A DNA stretch of 64,000 nt from Actinomycetaceae bacterium (GCA_028724905.1 JAQYTG010000018.1:1-64000), one strand, 5' to 3'. Positions 46,584 through 56,084 are shown, counted from the first letter of the stretch. A program made the numbers and translations. The notes: a model not told the origin generated them from the sequence alone.

Positions 46584-49279
46584 TATTTCGACCGTCTCGA
46601 TTCCATGATGGTAGCTGCGACGCGCTCGCAGTTATTCCTATCCGAGTAGGCAAAAAAGTCATCTATGCGGCCAAGATACGTAGAATCTAGACTGCAGCCG
46701 TTGTCAATCAACGCCACAAGTGCATCGACAGCGGCATCTATGTCTGAGACAACAGGGCCGAAACCGTGTTTGTGGTAGTCGAAGTAGCCTTGTGAATACC
46801 CTTGGGTAGCAAAAAATTTAGCTGCATCGAATTGTGTGTAGATCACGGGCTTGCGCAGATATGCAAAGTCGAAAGCCACCGATGAGTAGTCGGTCACCAA
46901 AGCTGCTGCGCTTGCGAACATCTCTTTGTAATTGTGCGGCGGCTGCGACACGGTAAACACGTCTGTTTCAGTGAAGTCACTCGTATTCGCCAGGTGATTA
47001 GGATGCAGATACAGCTCGGCGGTAAACCCGTTTTTCCGTAAACATTCGTTGAGTCGCCCATCGAGCATGAGCGCTTGGTAAAACTCAAAGTATGCGCTGC
47101 GCTGGAAATCAGGCGAATATGCTCTCATACCCGTCTCAGGATCGACGTTTCCTGCCAGTGCTTTTCTCCACGTTGGGGCTACGACGATTTTTTGGGTGGG
47201 GGTATTGCGGAGCAGATCAAAGCGTGGGAAACCGCTCAGGGTCACTTCATTTTCTGTGTAGTCGTAGTCTCCTTCGATGATTGAGTGGTACTCGTGGGGG
47301 CTGGCGGTGACGAAAGTCTTAATGTCTTTGGTGTACTTATTTAGCCAAGAAGAAAGATCGTCCTTAGTAATCCCGTGCTGCAAGAATCGGAAGTTGAAAT
47401 CGTAAAGATCCATAACGCCTTGTCGATCTTTGCCAAATGCATTAATCACTATCTCGTCTGCTTGAGAAGAGATAACCTCATCGGAGAGTAAGAACAGTAG
47501 TTTGCCAATGGTTGTCTCTTGATCGATGACGTTGCCTAGCTGTGCGAGGGCAGGGTAGTCAGCTGCAGTTTTCTTGATGTTAAAGAACAGGTGAGTTTTG
47601 GGAGGCTTGTGATCTACGAGGTATCGGAATAAGGCTTCGCCATTGTCTCCAGCCGCATAAGGGCGATCCGAGAGAATCCAAATCTCTTTTCTTTTCACCG
47701 CTTTTCCTACTTTTGCTGCAAGACGATAAGCAGGTATGGATGGCGAGAGCGTCTTGCCCTTAAACATCGCCCAAGCCATCTTACGCACGTGCATGACTTC
47801 ACGTTTGGCGTGGTTAAACAGGCTTCGCGGCTGGATATAGAGCGCTTCTCTCGCTCCATTGGCCACGATTGCCTCTTTGAAAACGCGGTAGCTCCTGGGG
47901 AAATTGGAAAGACGCGAGGTGTTGAGGAACGAGATGAGAACCCCATCGATATATTCACCAGCAATAGATACGCCGAAAGATATCTTCTGACCAGGGCGGA
48001 GAAGGACGTCAAATGAGGCGATAACAGGCTCGAATACCACAGTTCCGTTGTTGATAATTCGCCGGTACTTCGGTGTCGGCTCAATCGTAGCCGGAACAAA
48101 CTCCCCCTCGACGAAAGCTCCAAACTGTACCTGTGGGCTGCTAAAGCCCGTGAAACGCCCGTGAAGATGAAGTGTGCTATCTGAATAGGTGAGGGCATCC
48201 ACCTGGTAATTGAAACTTGAGCGCGCTGCAGTCCACAGTTTTCGCCCGCGGTAGATAAAGTCTGTACCGTGATAGCGGCCAACTTCGCGGGGGTCTTCCC
48301 CGTATTTGATAGATAGGGCGTATACCTTGTGAATAGCGCCGAAGAATCGTTGGCTGAGAATCACGTCGTCGTCAATTCGGGTGAGAATATGCGTAAGCAT
48401 CTTCCAGTACTTGTGGTACTCCTCGTCTGAGAGGGCGTGTTGCTCTGTTTGTTTGAGCCGCCACTCCATATCGTGGCAGGCGACGTTTTGAACGTATTTC
48501 GGAACGGTTCCATCGTGATCAAACTGATTGAATAAGCGAACCCAGGCGTGCTCCAACACGGGAGTATAGGATTTGGGATTTTTCTGAAAGCTGTCGATTG
48601 CTGATCCGCCTTGCCTGCGTTTGCGGTATTCATAGTAGGCGGTGTTGATGACGCCGAAACGCTGCTTGCGCATAATCGCTTCAGTGATAAATGCTGCGTC
48701 CTCGCCAAGGATAACTTCAGTATTGAAACGAAGATTCAAAGCGTCGATGCATGATTTACGCACAAATGTAGATGCTGAGGAAAGCTGGACGTCTTGCCAG
48801 TCTTCTCGCACGTCGATCACGCGCAAACCATCTTTGAATTTATTGTTCAAACGGTGCTCGCCGGTTTGAGCTTCAAAAAACCTCATCGGGAAAGCAACGA
48901 CGTCCGTCTCACTCTCGCTCACGGTATCGAAAAATAGAGCGACGTTTTTCAGCAGATGCCGCTGATATCTGTCGTCAGAATCAAGGAATCCGAGGTACTG
49001 GCCACGTGCTCGCTCAATGCCGGTATTCTTTGCAGTGCTGACGCCTTGATTCTCTTGATGAATGACGACGATGTTCTCCGGAAACTTTTGGGCAAACCGC
49101 TGAGCAATGCGTAGCGACCCGTCTGTACTGCCGTCATCTACGACGATCACCTCAGTGCGAGCAAAATATCCGCCTACCTGGGAGGCGATACTTTCCAGCG
49201 CCTCTTCTAGAAAATCCTCGACATTGTAGACGGGGACGATAATCGAGAACAGGTAATCATGGGGCTGCTCGATAGCCAC
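46583..49279 (-). CDS. GT2 glycosyltransferase fused to CDP-glycerol glycerophosphotransferase (TagF-like)
   Basis: The first gene of the glycan operon, 898 residues. A GT2 domain comes first (FSIIVPVYNVEDFLEEALESIASQVGG, VIVVDDGSTDGS, LGFLDSDDRY). A middle region follows, then a TagF-like glycerophosphotransferase: FLQHGITKDDLSSWLNKYTKDIKTFVTASPHEYHSI, LSGFPRFDLL, APTWRKAL, LYLHPNH and VTDYSSVAFDFAYLRKPVIYTQFDAAKFF. GTG 49279 is fixed by a perfect GGAGG seven bases upstream; the frame is open to 49306. It is paralogous to the fusion at 41069-43795 but clearly diverged. Such fusions make capsules or wall polymers of alternating sugar and polyol phosphate. Confidence 0.88.
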   Translation of the reverse strand: MAIEQPHDYLFSIIVPVYNVEDFLEEALESIASQVGGYFARTEVIVVDDGSTDGSLRIAQRFAQKFPENIVVIHQENQGVSTAKNTGIERARGQYLGFLDSDDRYQRHLLKNVALFFDTVSESETDVVAFPMRFFEAQTGEHRLNNKFKDGLRVIDVREDWQDVQLSSASTFVRKSCIDALNLRFNTEVILGEDAAFITEAIMRKQRFGVINTAYYEYRKRRQGGSAIDSFQKNPKSYTPVLEHAWVRLFNQFDHDGTVPKYVQNVACHDMEWRLKQTEQHALSDEEYHKYWKMLTHILTRIDDDVILSQRFFGAIHKVYALSIKYGEDPREVGRYHGTDFIYRGRKLWTAARSSFNYQVDALTYSDSTLHLHGRFTGFSSPQVQFGAFVEGEFVPATIEPTPKYRRIINNGTVVFEPVIASFDVLLRPGQKISFGVSIAGEYIDGVLISFLNTSRLSNFPRSYRVFKEAIVANGAREALYIQPRSLFNHAKREVMHVRKMAWAMFKGKTLSPSIPAYRLAAKVGKAVKRKEIWILSDRPYAAGDNGEALFRYLVDHKPPKTHLFFNIKKTAADYPALAQLGNVIDQETTIGKLLFLLSDEVISSQADEIVINAFGKDRQGVMDLYDFNFRFLQHGITKDDLSSWLNKYTKDIKTFVTASPHEYHSIIEGDYDYTENEVTLSGFPRFDLLRNTPTQKIVVAPTWRKALAGNVDPETGMRAYSPDFQRSAYFEFYQALMLDGRLNECLRKNGFTAELYLHPNHLANTSDFTETDVFTVSQPPHNYKEMFASAAALVTDYSSVAFDFAYLRKPVIYTQFDAAKFFATQGYSQGYFDYHKHGFGPVVSDIDAAVDALVALIDNGCSLDSTYLGRIDDFFAYSDRNNCERVAATIMESRRSK

Positions 49280-49400
49280 GGTATAACCTCCGGTTCGTGT
49301 TGGCACAGAACTGCACTACCACGATCCTACTTCATTATCCCTACATAGGCTCCACTCATCCTCGGTGTGGTGATCGTGCTCCTACATTCGCCTGCGGTGA

Positions 49401-51221
49401 TCACTGTGTGATCGAATGCGGGTGGTGGCGTTCGTTGATGTCTCTGATTGCGGCTAGATCACATTTAGGTTGGCGATCATAGCTGAGTAGGCCATTCTTT
49501 TCTTGCTCTACATCGGTGAGCTGAGTGTAGCAAAAACCCCACAAGCTCTCCGAAGAATAGATGGCATCTATCAGCCTGCCATATTCTTGCAAGAAGCCCG
49601 CTGTGCTGGCGACCCTCGTATATCCCCAGCCGTCGGCGTCATCAGCAAAAGCAATCCCGCCGCACTCGCTGAGCACGATTGGCTGCCCGCTATAGCCAAA
49701 ACCGGATACGAACGTGGGGCGCCCATTCATAGAGCGGCGAATGAGGGCGTCGGAGGTGGCGATAGAGTCCTTAAATTCAGCGTATTGGGCGGTGTCTCCT
49801 ACCTCTCCGTGCATATAGTTGTGTATCGCGCAAATATCGGTTTCTGTCTGCTCCCAGCCGTCGTTGGATTCGACTAAACGTGAAGGATCCAGCGCTTTAA
49901 TGAGGTGGTAGAGGGCTTGGGAGTAATGCCGTTGCTGCTCATCTGCTCCGATGGCGGGCACTCCCCAGCTTTCGTTGAGCGGCACCCACACCACAATTGA
50001 TGGGTGGGATCGGTCACGTTGGATAATCTCAGCCCATTCAGAGCTCACTCGCCGTACGGCAGATGTAGAAAATACTGGAGCCGCAGCCCCCTCTTCCCAC
50101 ACCAGAAAGCCCATACTATCGGCCCAATAGAGAAAGCGTGGATCTTCCAGTTTCTGGTGTTTGCGGCATCCGTTGAAGCCCATAGCTTTAGCGAGTTCAA
50201 TATCGCGGCGATAATCTTCATCCGTGGGTGCCGTCAAGAGCCCCTCGGGCCAGTATCCTTGATCGAGCACCAGTTTTTGATAATACGGACGATCATTGAG
50301 GTAGATCATGCCATCTTTGGCCTCGATTTTGCGCAAGCCAAAATACGAGTGCACAGTATCGAGCTTCTCGCCCGTCGTTGCGTCTTTCAGCTCAAGAGTG
50401 ACGTCAAACAGGTTCGGATGTTCAGGACTCCACAGGTACTCGCCTTCCCCGTGCACGCCGGTACGGAAAATGTGGCGCTGCACGTAGTCGATTTTCCAGC
50501 GCATGGGGGAAGAGACCCACGTGAGGCTTCCGCGGGCAACCAACAGATTCTCTTTCGTCACGGTGTATATGAGCTGATCGCCGGAGAGAGCGGAGCTACT
50601 CGACACCTCGATTTCTACAAATCCGCTGTTGATATCGCACTGAAAATGCGCCGATTCTAAGTGGCGTTTCTTCACTTTTTCCAGCCATACGCTCTGCCAT
50701 ATTCCGGTGCTGCGTGTGTACCAAATACCAGCCGATGTGGCGTGCCAGAATTGTTTGCCGCGAGGAATCGTCTCGTCTTCTAACGCATCGTCCACGCGCA
50801 CGGTGATATTTTGTTGCTCCTGCGGGTGCAGATAGGGGGTGATGTCGGCGCAAAACGGGGTCTCGCCCCCATAATGCTCAGCTACGAGCTGTCCGTTGAT
50901 GAATACCTGGGCGTGATAGTCCACAGCTCCAAAATGAAGCAAGAGCATCTCGTCCTCTGCTAGCGTGGGGGTATCAATTTTCTTTCGGTACCACACCACG
51001 TCATGCTGCTTCTGGTCGTTGATCCCACTGAGGGCAGATTCATAGACGAAAGGGACGTTGATCGTCATCGGGAAAGATGCAGGAGATGCGTACCATGTAT
51101 TGACGATCCCCGCGTTGTCGTCATCAAAAACGAACTCCCATTCGCCATTGAGGTTGATCCAGTTCTCGCGGCGAAATTGGGGGCGAGGGTAGTCGCAGCG
51201 ACGATAATCATTGTGAACCAT
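49401..51221 (-). CDS. glycoside hydrolase family 2
   Basis: A 606-residue cytosolic glycosidase. A sugar-binding jelly-roll domain (about 1-180, ENWINLNGEWEFVFDD and FGAVDYHAQVFINGQLVAEHYGGETPF) is followed by the immunoglobulin-like domain and the TIM barrel. The barrel carries acid/base Glu in VVWVPLNESWGVP and nucleophile Glu in QPIVLSECGGIAF. Family members act on beta-galactosides, beta-glucuronides or beta-mannosides, and specificity cannot be assigned. ATG 51221 has GAAAG upstream and starts MVHNDYRR; the longer frame is rejected. It is the last gene of the sugar-uptake operon, so it probably cleaves the imported oligosaccharide. Confidence 0.9.
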   Translation of the reverse strand: MVHNDYRRCDYPRPQFRRENWINLNGEWEFVFDDDNAGIVNTWYASPASFPMTINVPFVYESALSGINDQKQHDVVWYRKKIDTPTLAEDEMLLLHFGAVDYHAQVFINGQLVAEHYGGETPFCADITPYLHPQEQQNITVRVDDALEDETIPRGKQFWHATSAGIWYTRSTGIWQSVWLEKVKKRHLESAHFQCDINSGFVEIEVSSSSALSGDQLIYTVTKENLLVARGSLTWVSSPMRWKIDYVQRHIFRTGVHGEGEYLWSPEHPNLFDVTLELKDATTGEKLDTVHSYFGLRKIEAKDGMIYLNDRPYYQKLVLDQGYWPEGLLTAPTDEDYRRDIELAKAMGFNGCRKHQKLEDPRFLYWADSMGFLVWEEGAAAPVFSTSAVRRVSSEWAEIIQRDRSHPSIVVWVPLNESWGVPAIGADEQQRHYSQALYHLIKALDPSRLVESNDGWEQTETDICAIHNYMHGEVGDTAQYAEFKDSIATSDALIRRSMNGRPTFVSGFGYSGQPIVLSECGGIAFADDADGWGYTRVASTAGFLQEYGRLIDAIYSSESLWGFCYTQLTDVEQEKNGLLSYDRQPKCDLAAIRDINERHHPHSITQ

Positions 51222-51343
51222 AAGTGTAGCTTTCTTGTGTGACGTCGGGCTTGTGGTGACGGCGGTGAATGCAGGCTGTGGAGTGATGCTCCTGGGCAAC
51301 GCGTGCAGATGAATGGAGAGCAGGTTCTGTTGTTGAGGTCGGG

Positions 51344-52177
51344 TTATTTAATTCCGCTGCTCAGCGATAGCGCCTCCATAAAGTATTTCTGGGCTAGCGC
51401 GAACATCACCAGCATCGGGAGCAGTGCGATAAGGGCACCAGCCACGGCAATTCCAGGGAACGTCTCATACTGACCTTGAAGAAGTTGCAAGCCAGGAGTG
51501 ATCGGCATCGTGTCTACGTCGGTCATCACGATAGACGGCCAGAGGAAATCGTTCCAAGCTCCGGTGAACGTGAAGAGGGCAACTACTGTGAGTGCTGGCT
51601 TGATGAGCGGAAGAATGATTCTCGTAAAAATCTGCCAGTGGTTAGCCCCATCCATGCGCGCCGCTTCGTCGAGTTCCGTGGGGATACCTCTCACGAATTG
51701 TTGCACCAAGAAGATGTTGTAGACCCCTGCCGCTCCGGGGATGATAACGGCCAAAGGTGTGTTCACCCAGCCGAGAGTATCGACAATTTTATAGTTGGGA
51801 ATGAGGTTGAGGACGGTTGGAAACATCATAGTGCCCAAAAGAAACGTGAAAATTGCATCTCGGCCGCGGAACTGCAAGCGGGTATACCCGTATGCGGCTA
51901 GGGAGACGAGCACAACGACGAGGAGCGTCTGCCCAGCGGAGATAACGAATGAGTTCACGAACCATCGCAGCACCGGAGTTTGCCCGCTATTGCTGGCTAA
52001 AACAGAAAAATTTTCGAGTGACCAGCTCTGGGGGAGGAGGTGGAAATCAGATGTGGCAATTTCGTTATTTGATTTGAATGCCGTGAAAAATGCCCACACG
52101 ACGGGGAAAATCCAGAGCAAACTGAGCAGGGTGAGAATCGCCAGTGATAGCAGCCGCACCCGCGGATTTTTCTTCAT
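51344..52177 (-). CDS. sugar ABC transporter permease (MalG type)
   Basis: A 277-residue integral membrane subunit with six helices and the EAA loop ELDEAARMDGANHWQIFTRIILPLIKPA, which contacts the ATPase. It belongs to the carbohydrate-uptake CUT1 group. The start ATG 52177 overlaps the end of the upstream permease gene; a GTG at 52183 is possible. No ATPase gene is present in this operon, so it probably uses a shared MsiK-type ATPase encoded elsewhere, as in many actinobacteria. Confidence 0.93.
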   Translation of the reverse strand: MKKNPRVRLLSLAILTLLSLLWIFPVVWAFFTAFKSNNEIATSDFHLLPQSWSLENFSVLASNSGQTPVLRWFVNSFVISAGQTLLVVVLVSLAAYGYTRLQFRGRDAIFTFLLGTMMFPTVLNLIPNYKIVDTLGWVNTPLAVIIPGAAGVYNIFLVQQFVRGIPTELDEAARMDGANHWQIFTRIILPLIKPALTVVALFTFTGAWNDFLWPSIVMTDVDTMPITPGLQLLQGQYETFPGIAVAGALIALLPMLVMFALAQKYFMEALSLSSGIK

Positions 52178-52179
52178 GT

Positions 52180-53061
52180 TCACTCACCCGCCTTTCTCAG
52201 CAGTGCGAATTGAATGGCGGAAATTGAAATGATGAGAATACCGAGGATCACGGCCATTGCTGAGGCCATGCCGGCGGCTGGGATTCCAGCTCCAAAAGCG
52301 TTTTCTTGGATGTTCATCAGCAGTACTTTGGTTGAATTATTTGGCCCTCCACGGGTAAACATCAGCGGCTGTCCATACACGTTGAATTGGGCAATAGTGG
52401 TGGTGACGATTGTGAAAAACAGCGGGAATCGAATCTCGGGAAGCTGGACGTTCGTAAACGTTTGCCAGGTGTTTGCCCCATCTAAGGTGGCTGCTTCAAG
52501 CTGCTCTTGTGGAACGCCGCCCAGAGCCGCCACGTAAATGATGAGATTCTGCCCGATACACCACCACACAGTGATGCCGATAATTGCAGCCCACGCCCAC
52601 GGCTGCGTGGAAGAGATATTGACGGAAAGCCCCAGCCACTGTGGAAGCGGGCCATACGATAGGCTCAGCAGGAACACCCAGATCAGCATGACTGCGGAGA
52701 CTGCAAAGAGCGTAGGGATGTAAAAGATAGCCTGAAAAATTTTCTGGAATCGCGGCACTTGTCTCACGAGCATTGCCAGAAATAGTGGGACGACGATACA
52801 CAGGGGGACGGCGATGGCGACGAACACCAATGTGGCTCCCAGACCGCTGATAAGCTGCTGGTGATAGATCGAGTTGGTATCGAAGAGTAGCTCTGTGAAA
52901 TTTGCCAGGCCGATCCATTCAGGAGTGTCGAACAGAGTCCATCGGGTGAACGAGATATAAATTCCGAATGCCGCTGGAATCATAAAAAACAAGATGAAAA
53001 TCACGGCGTGCGGGCCAATAAACAGGACTGGCCACAGTCCGGATCTTTTACGTTTTTTCAT
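52180..53061 (-). CDS. sugar ABC transporter permease (MalF type)
   Basis: A 293-residue membrane subunit that pairs with the MalG-type protein. A basic MKKRKR start is followed by six helices and the EAA loop EQLEAATLDGANTWQTFTNVQLPEIRFPLF. The N-terminus lacks the extra helices of enterobacterial MalF. AAGGA lies eight bases before ATG 53061; the seven extra codons to 53082 are not needed. It is coupled to the downstream permease and 313 bases from the binding-protein gene upstream. Confidence 0.93.
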   Translation of the reverse strand: MKKRKRSGLWPVLFIGPHAVIFILFFMIPAAFGIYISFTRWTLFDTPEWIGLANFTELLFDTNSIYHQQLISGLGATLVFVAIAVPLCIVVPLFLAMLVRQVPRFQKIFQAIFYIPTLFAVSAVMLIWVFLLSLSYGPLPQWLGLSVNISSTQPWAWAAIIGITVWWCIGQNLIIYVAALGGVPQEQLEAATLDGANTWQTFTNVQLPEIRFPLFFTIVTTTIAQFNVYGQPLMFTRGGPNNSTKVLLMNIQENAFGAGIPAAGMASAMAVILGILIISISAIQFALLRKAGE

Positions 53062-53374
53062 TGTTAGGATCCTTAGGTGCATCGGGATGCTTGGTGGTCG
53101 TTAGGGGCGTCGGGTAAGCAGTTGAGCCATGTGCCAGCTCAGCCGCCAGTTCAGCATTGGGTGGTGTGCGGCCAGTGGCGTCTTCGAGGGCGCCGGTCTC
53201 AGCTTTGATGCCGCGCTGGAGCGCACAACTGAGGTGTGCGGCCAGTGGTGTCTTCGAGGGCGCCGGTTTCTATCCGTGGATATAAAGAGGGGAAAAGATT
53301 GGCGGTATCTCTGTGGAGAGGGGGAAGATTCCGACGCCCTCGAATGAGTGCATTGCCGGTACGCTTGCCAGCGC
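53062..53374. repeat. gap in the sugar operon with a 35-bp direct repeat
   Basis: This is a 313-base gap between binding-protein and permease genes. Two 35-base copies, beginning ggtgtgcggccagtgg, lie at 53163-53197 and 53233-53267 (one mismatch, 70-bp period). I see no gene. Such a gap may reflect an mRNA-processing region that allows more binding protein than permease. Confidence 0.6.
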
Positions 53375-54616
53375 CTACTTCATTTTCTGTTCCACTGTCT
53401 GCTGAATAGTGGCCAGCGTTGCGGAAATGTCTGCCTTGTCATCAATCATGTCCCAGCTGCGAGCGTCAATTTCGGTGTTCACATAGCTGAGCCCAGGCGT
53501 GGTGATAATGTTGATCGCCTTAAACATTTTCTCGTCTTTGAGCAAGAAAGACTGCGGCATTGCGGAGTATTCAGCGTTGTCGAGCATGGCAATAGCAGAA
53601 GGGTTTGCGCCGGACTTCAGCATTTCCAGCTGATTGGACTGTAGCCACTCCATGAGGGCAGCCATCCCTTTCATCTTTTCTGCTGAGCGATCTTGGGCAG
53701 ATTTCACCACCACGTATTGGTCTGTGCCCGAAGCCTGCACCAGGTGGTTCAAATCCCACTGGGGGACGAGCGATTCTCCCCACGTGAATGACGCATCTTT
53801 GAAGGTGCTGAGCATCCATGTGCCCTGAGGAATCACCATCAGTTTCCCGTTCAGGAAAGCCTTATCGGCGTCTTCGCCATTGGGCACCATGTAGCCATTT
53901 TTATTGAGCTTTTGTAGCTCGTTAAAGACTGCCTGTGAGGTCTCATTGTTGATGCTGATTTTGCCATGTCCATCCAGCCACTGCCCGCCCATCTGCAGAT
54001 AGAGATTGTCGAAATTCTGGAATGACCATGCGTTCGCATAGACGTAAATGCCGTCAGCTTTGGCTTTGGGGGCTGCGGCATTGAGCTCCTGAAAGGTGAT
54101 GATTCCATCGTCGAGCGCACCAGGGGCGTATACATCTAGGAGGTCTTTGTTGTAGTAGGAAATCCAGGTGGGCATGGTGCCTGGAATGCCGTAGCGTTCT
54201 GAGTTTATTTCCCCTACTTCCCACGCGGCTGGCACGTAAGCATCTGCGTTCACGCTCGTGCCGTTGAGAGAATCTCCCCACGGGATGAGCACATTTTGGC
54301 TCTGCCACGTGGGTACTTCTTCGGAGGCGACCACCGCGATATCTGGCACGTCTTTCCCGCTGCGCGCCGCCGTTGCCAGCTTGGCATTAAAAGTCTCTTT
54401 CTTCATCGACACCATCTTCACCTTAAAATCAGGGTTCGTGGCGTTGTAGGCATCGAAAGTTTTCTTCTGAGCCTCGGCATCGGGGCCCGAAGTCTGCGTC
54501 CAGATGGTGATTTCGGAGCTGTTCGCTGTGGATGATTGTTGGCCTGCGCAGGCAGATAAGCCGCTGATAGTCAGACCTGCTATGCAGAGCAGTGCAATTT
54601 TTGTCGTTACCTTCAT
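53375..54616 (-). CDS. sugar ABC transporter substrate-binding lipoprotein
   Basis: A 413-residue extracellular solute-binding protein of family 1. The signal peptide is MKVTTKIALLCIAGLTISG with lipobox LSAC, so it is membrane-anchored. The mature part begins with a Ser/Thr-rich linker and EITIWTQTSGPD and continues through the two-lobed fold (GIPGTMPTWISYYNKDLLD, GKLMVIPQGTWMLS). ATG 54616 has GGAGAA upstream; the longer open frame to 54676 would bury the signal peptide. It heads the operon with two permeases and the GH2 glycosidase, and diverges from an ArsR-type regulator. The ligand is probably an oligosaccharide or glycoside. Confidence 0.93.
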   Translation of the reverse strand: MKVTTKIALLCIAGLTISGLSACAGQQSSTANSSEITIWTQTSGPDAEAQKKTFDAYNATNPDFKVKMVSMKKETFNAKLATAARSGKDVPDIAVVASEEVPTWQSQNVLIPWGDSLNGTSVNADAYVPAAWEVGEINSERYGIPGTMPTWISYYNKDLLDVYAPGALDDGIITFQELNAAAPKAKADGIYVYANAWSFQNFDNLYLQMGGQWLDGHGKISINNETSQAVFNELQKLNKNGYMVPNGEDADKAFLNGKLMVIPQGTWMLSTFKDASFTWGESLVPQWDLNHLVQASGTDQYVVVKSAQDRSAEKMKGMAALMEWLQSNQLEMLKSGANPSAIAMLDNAEYSAMPQSFLLKDEKMFKAINIITTPGLSYVNTEIDARSWDMIDDKADISATLATIQQTVEQKMK

Positions 54617-54663
54617 TATTTCTTCTCCATTGAATCGAGATGGCAACTGTGCTGCGCACGGGG

Positions 54664-54701
54664 CGCATACGGTCATAGTTTCCGCATACGGTCATAGTTT
54701 C
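54664..54701. promoter_or_regulatory. two tandem 19-bp repeats, probable operators of the sugar operon
   Basis: cgcatacggtcatagtttc is repeated exactly and head-to-tail at 54664-54682 and 54683-54701. It lies 48-85 bases upstream of the lipoprotein start, in the divergent promoter region shared with the regulator gene. The regulator at 54827 is the natural candidate to bind. Confidence 0.55.
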
Positions 54702-54795
54702 ACAGCGGAAGTGGCTAAACAATATAAAAGTTGATAGTTTATGTGCGTCTTTATGCATATATGGCAGCAAAATATCAAGGATGATCTAATATGGT

Positions 54796-54811
54796 TGCAT
54801 TATTATGCAAC
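54796..54811. promoter_or_regulatory. TTGCAT-N4-ATGCAA palindrome before the ArsR-type gene
   Basis: Exact 6-bp arms ttgcat and atgcaa with four bases between, 15 bases upstream of the regulator's GTG. An overlapping A+T-rich tatgcatata lies about 45 bases earlier. It is placed to allow autoregulation. Confidence 0.45.
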
Positions 54812-54826
54812 TAAAGGTGGCGTGCT

Positions 54827-55747
54827 GTGGAACTGAATCTTGACGAGACGTCGTTGCGTGTTTATCGGGCACTGGCCTCAGCGCCGAGATTGGATATTCT
54901 CAATCAGATTGCTGCTGAGCCGTGCACTGCCAGTGACTTGTCTCAAAAATTGCATCTGAGCAAAGCGGTTTTATCGCGCCACCTGTCGCAGCTGAAAGCG
55001 GTTGGTCTCATCAAAGAGACCGCTGGAGTCAATAATGTAGACTCTCGTCGTCACTACTATGCGATGAACGTTGATCGTGCTGAGATTATCTTTCCGCGCA
55101 AGGTGTATCTCCCTTTCAGTTCCGTTCGGCAAGAGGTGCCAGTGGGCTTCTACTCGGATTTCCATATTGAGCCAACGTGTGGGCTGCTGACGACCAAAGG
55201 CGTAATCGGAAAAATAGATGAGCCGCGCTCTTTTGGGGAAACGGCGCGGGTGCACGCATCGCTGCTGTGGTTCAACAACGGTTTTGTCGAGTATCGCATT
55301 CCCAATCCGGTGAATCCTGGAATGCGCCCCGAGATGCTCGAAATATCGGTGGAGCTATCGAGTGAATTTCCAGGGTCAAACAATGCCTGGAAGAGCGATA
55401 TTACCTTTGCCGTCAATGGTGTGGCCGTGGCTACCTGGACGTGCCCAGGAAACTTCTCCGACGTGAGAGGCAGGCTCACTCCCTCGTGGTGGGACGCCAA
55501 TTTTAGTCAGTATGGGCTGTTGAAACACGTGCGGGTGAATAAAAATAGCGTTGGCATTGATGGGGAAGAAGTGTCTCGGGTGTCGATTGACGATCTGCAT
55601 CTTGAGAGTTCTCCGTTTATCAACCTACGAATCGGGATTTTGCCATCGGCGCTGAACAACGGCGGGGTGACGCTCTTCGGAAAGGAATTTGGAAATCATC
55701 CCCAGGATATTGTCGTCAGCGTCTATTACTCAGAATCGGGTACATAG
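54827..55747 (+). CDS. ArsR-type transcriptional regulator with large C-terminal domain
   Basis: A 306-residue regulator. Residues 1 to about 80 form a winged helix of the ArsR type (LRVYRALASAPRLDILNQIAAEPCTASDLSQKLHLSKAVLSRHLSQLKAVGLIKE). No metal-binding Cys motif is visible. The remaining 220 residues form a beta-rich domain (RVHASLLWFNNGFVEYRIPNPVNPGM, SDITFAVNGVAVATWTCPGNFSDVRG, SWWDANFSQYGLLKHVRVN). It resembles the sensor part of a group of ArsR-like proteins found beside glycosidases and sugar transporters. It most likely senses a sugar or glycoside and controls the divergent operon. The GTG start has AAAGGTGG upstream. Confidence 0.85.
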   Translation: MELNLDETSLRVYRALASAPRLDILNQIAAEPCTASDLSQKLHLSKAVLSRHLSQLKAVGLIKETAGVNNVDSRRHYYAMNVDRAEIIFPRKVYLPFSSVRQEVPVGFYSDFHIEPTCGLLTTKGVIGKIDEPRSFGETARVHASLLWFNNGFVEYRIPNPVNPGMRPEMLEISVELSSEFPGSNNAWKSDITFAVNGVAVATWTCPGNFSDVRGRLTPSWWDANFSQYGLLKHVRVNKNSVGIDGEEVSRVSIDDLHLESSPFINLRIGILPSALNNGGVTLFGKEFGNHPQDIVVSVYYSESGT

Positions 55748-56084
55748 CTTTCCGATGGCCAGCGTGCCGGCGGAGCTGATGGCTGGCAGGGCTGAGGTTT
55801 AGGCAGTGACGTGCGATGGGGTAGCGGCTGATGTGCCGGCAGAGTTTGCAGGCGGTTGGCTTCCGATGGGGTTGCACACCGACGACGTGGCGGCTTCGAT
55901 AACCGACGTATGACGTGGCAGCACACCGGCAGCAACGCAGAATGAGTGGGCTGTTGAGATGGGGATGGGTGTAGGAGCGAGCGAAAGTAGATGGTGCGCA
56001 GCGAGCCAGAGGGTTGCGGTAGCAGGCTGTGGGAGCGGAAGGCGACTGTGGGGATGGCTGGCAGGGATGGGTAGATCGGGGCGC
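55748..56084. other. non-coding stretch before the lacZ remnant
   Basis: About 340 bases, G-rich on the plus strand, with only chance open frames. It may be badly decayed coding sequence upstream of the beta-galactosidase remnant, but I cannot align it to that family. Confidence 0.4.
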
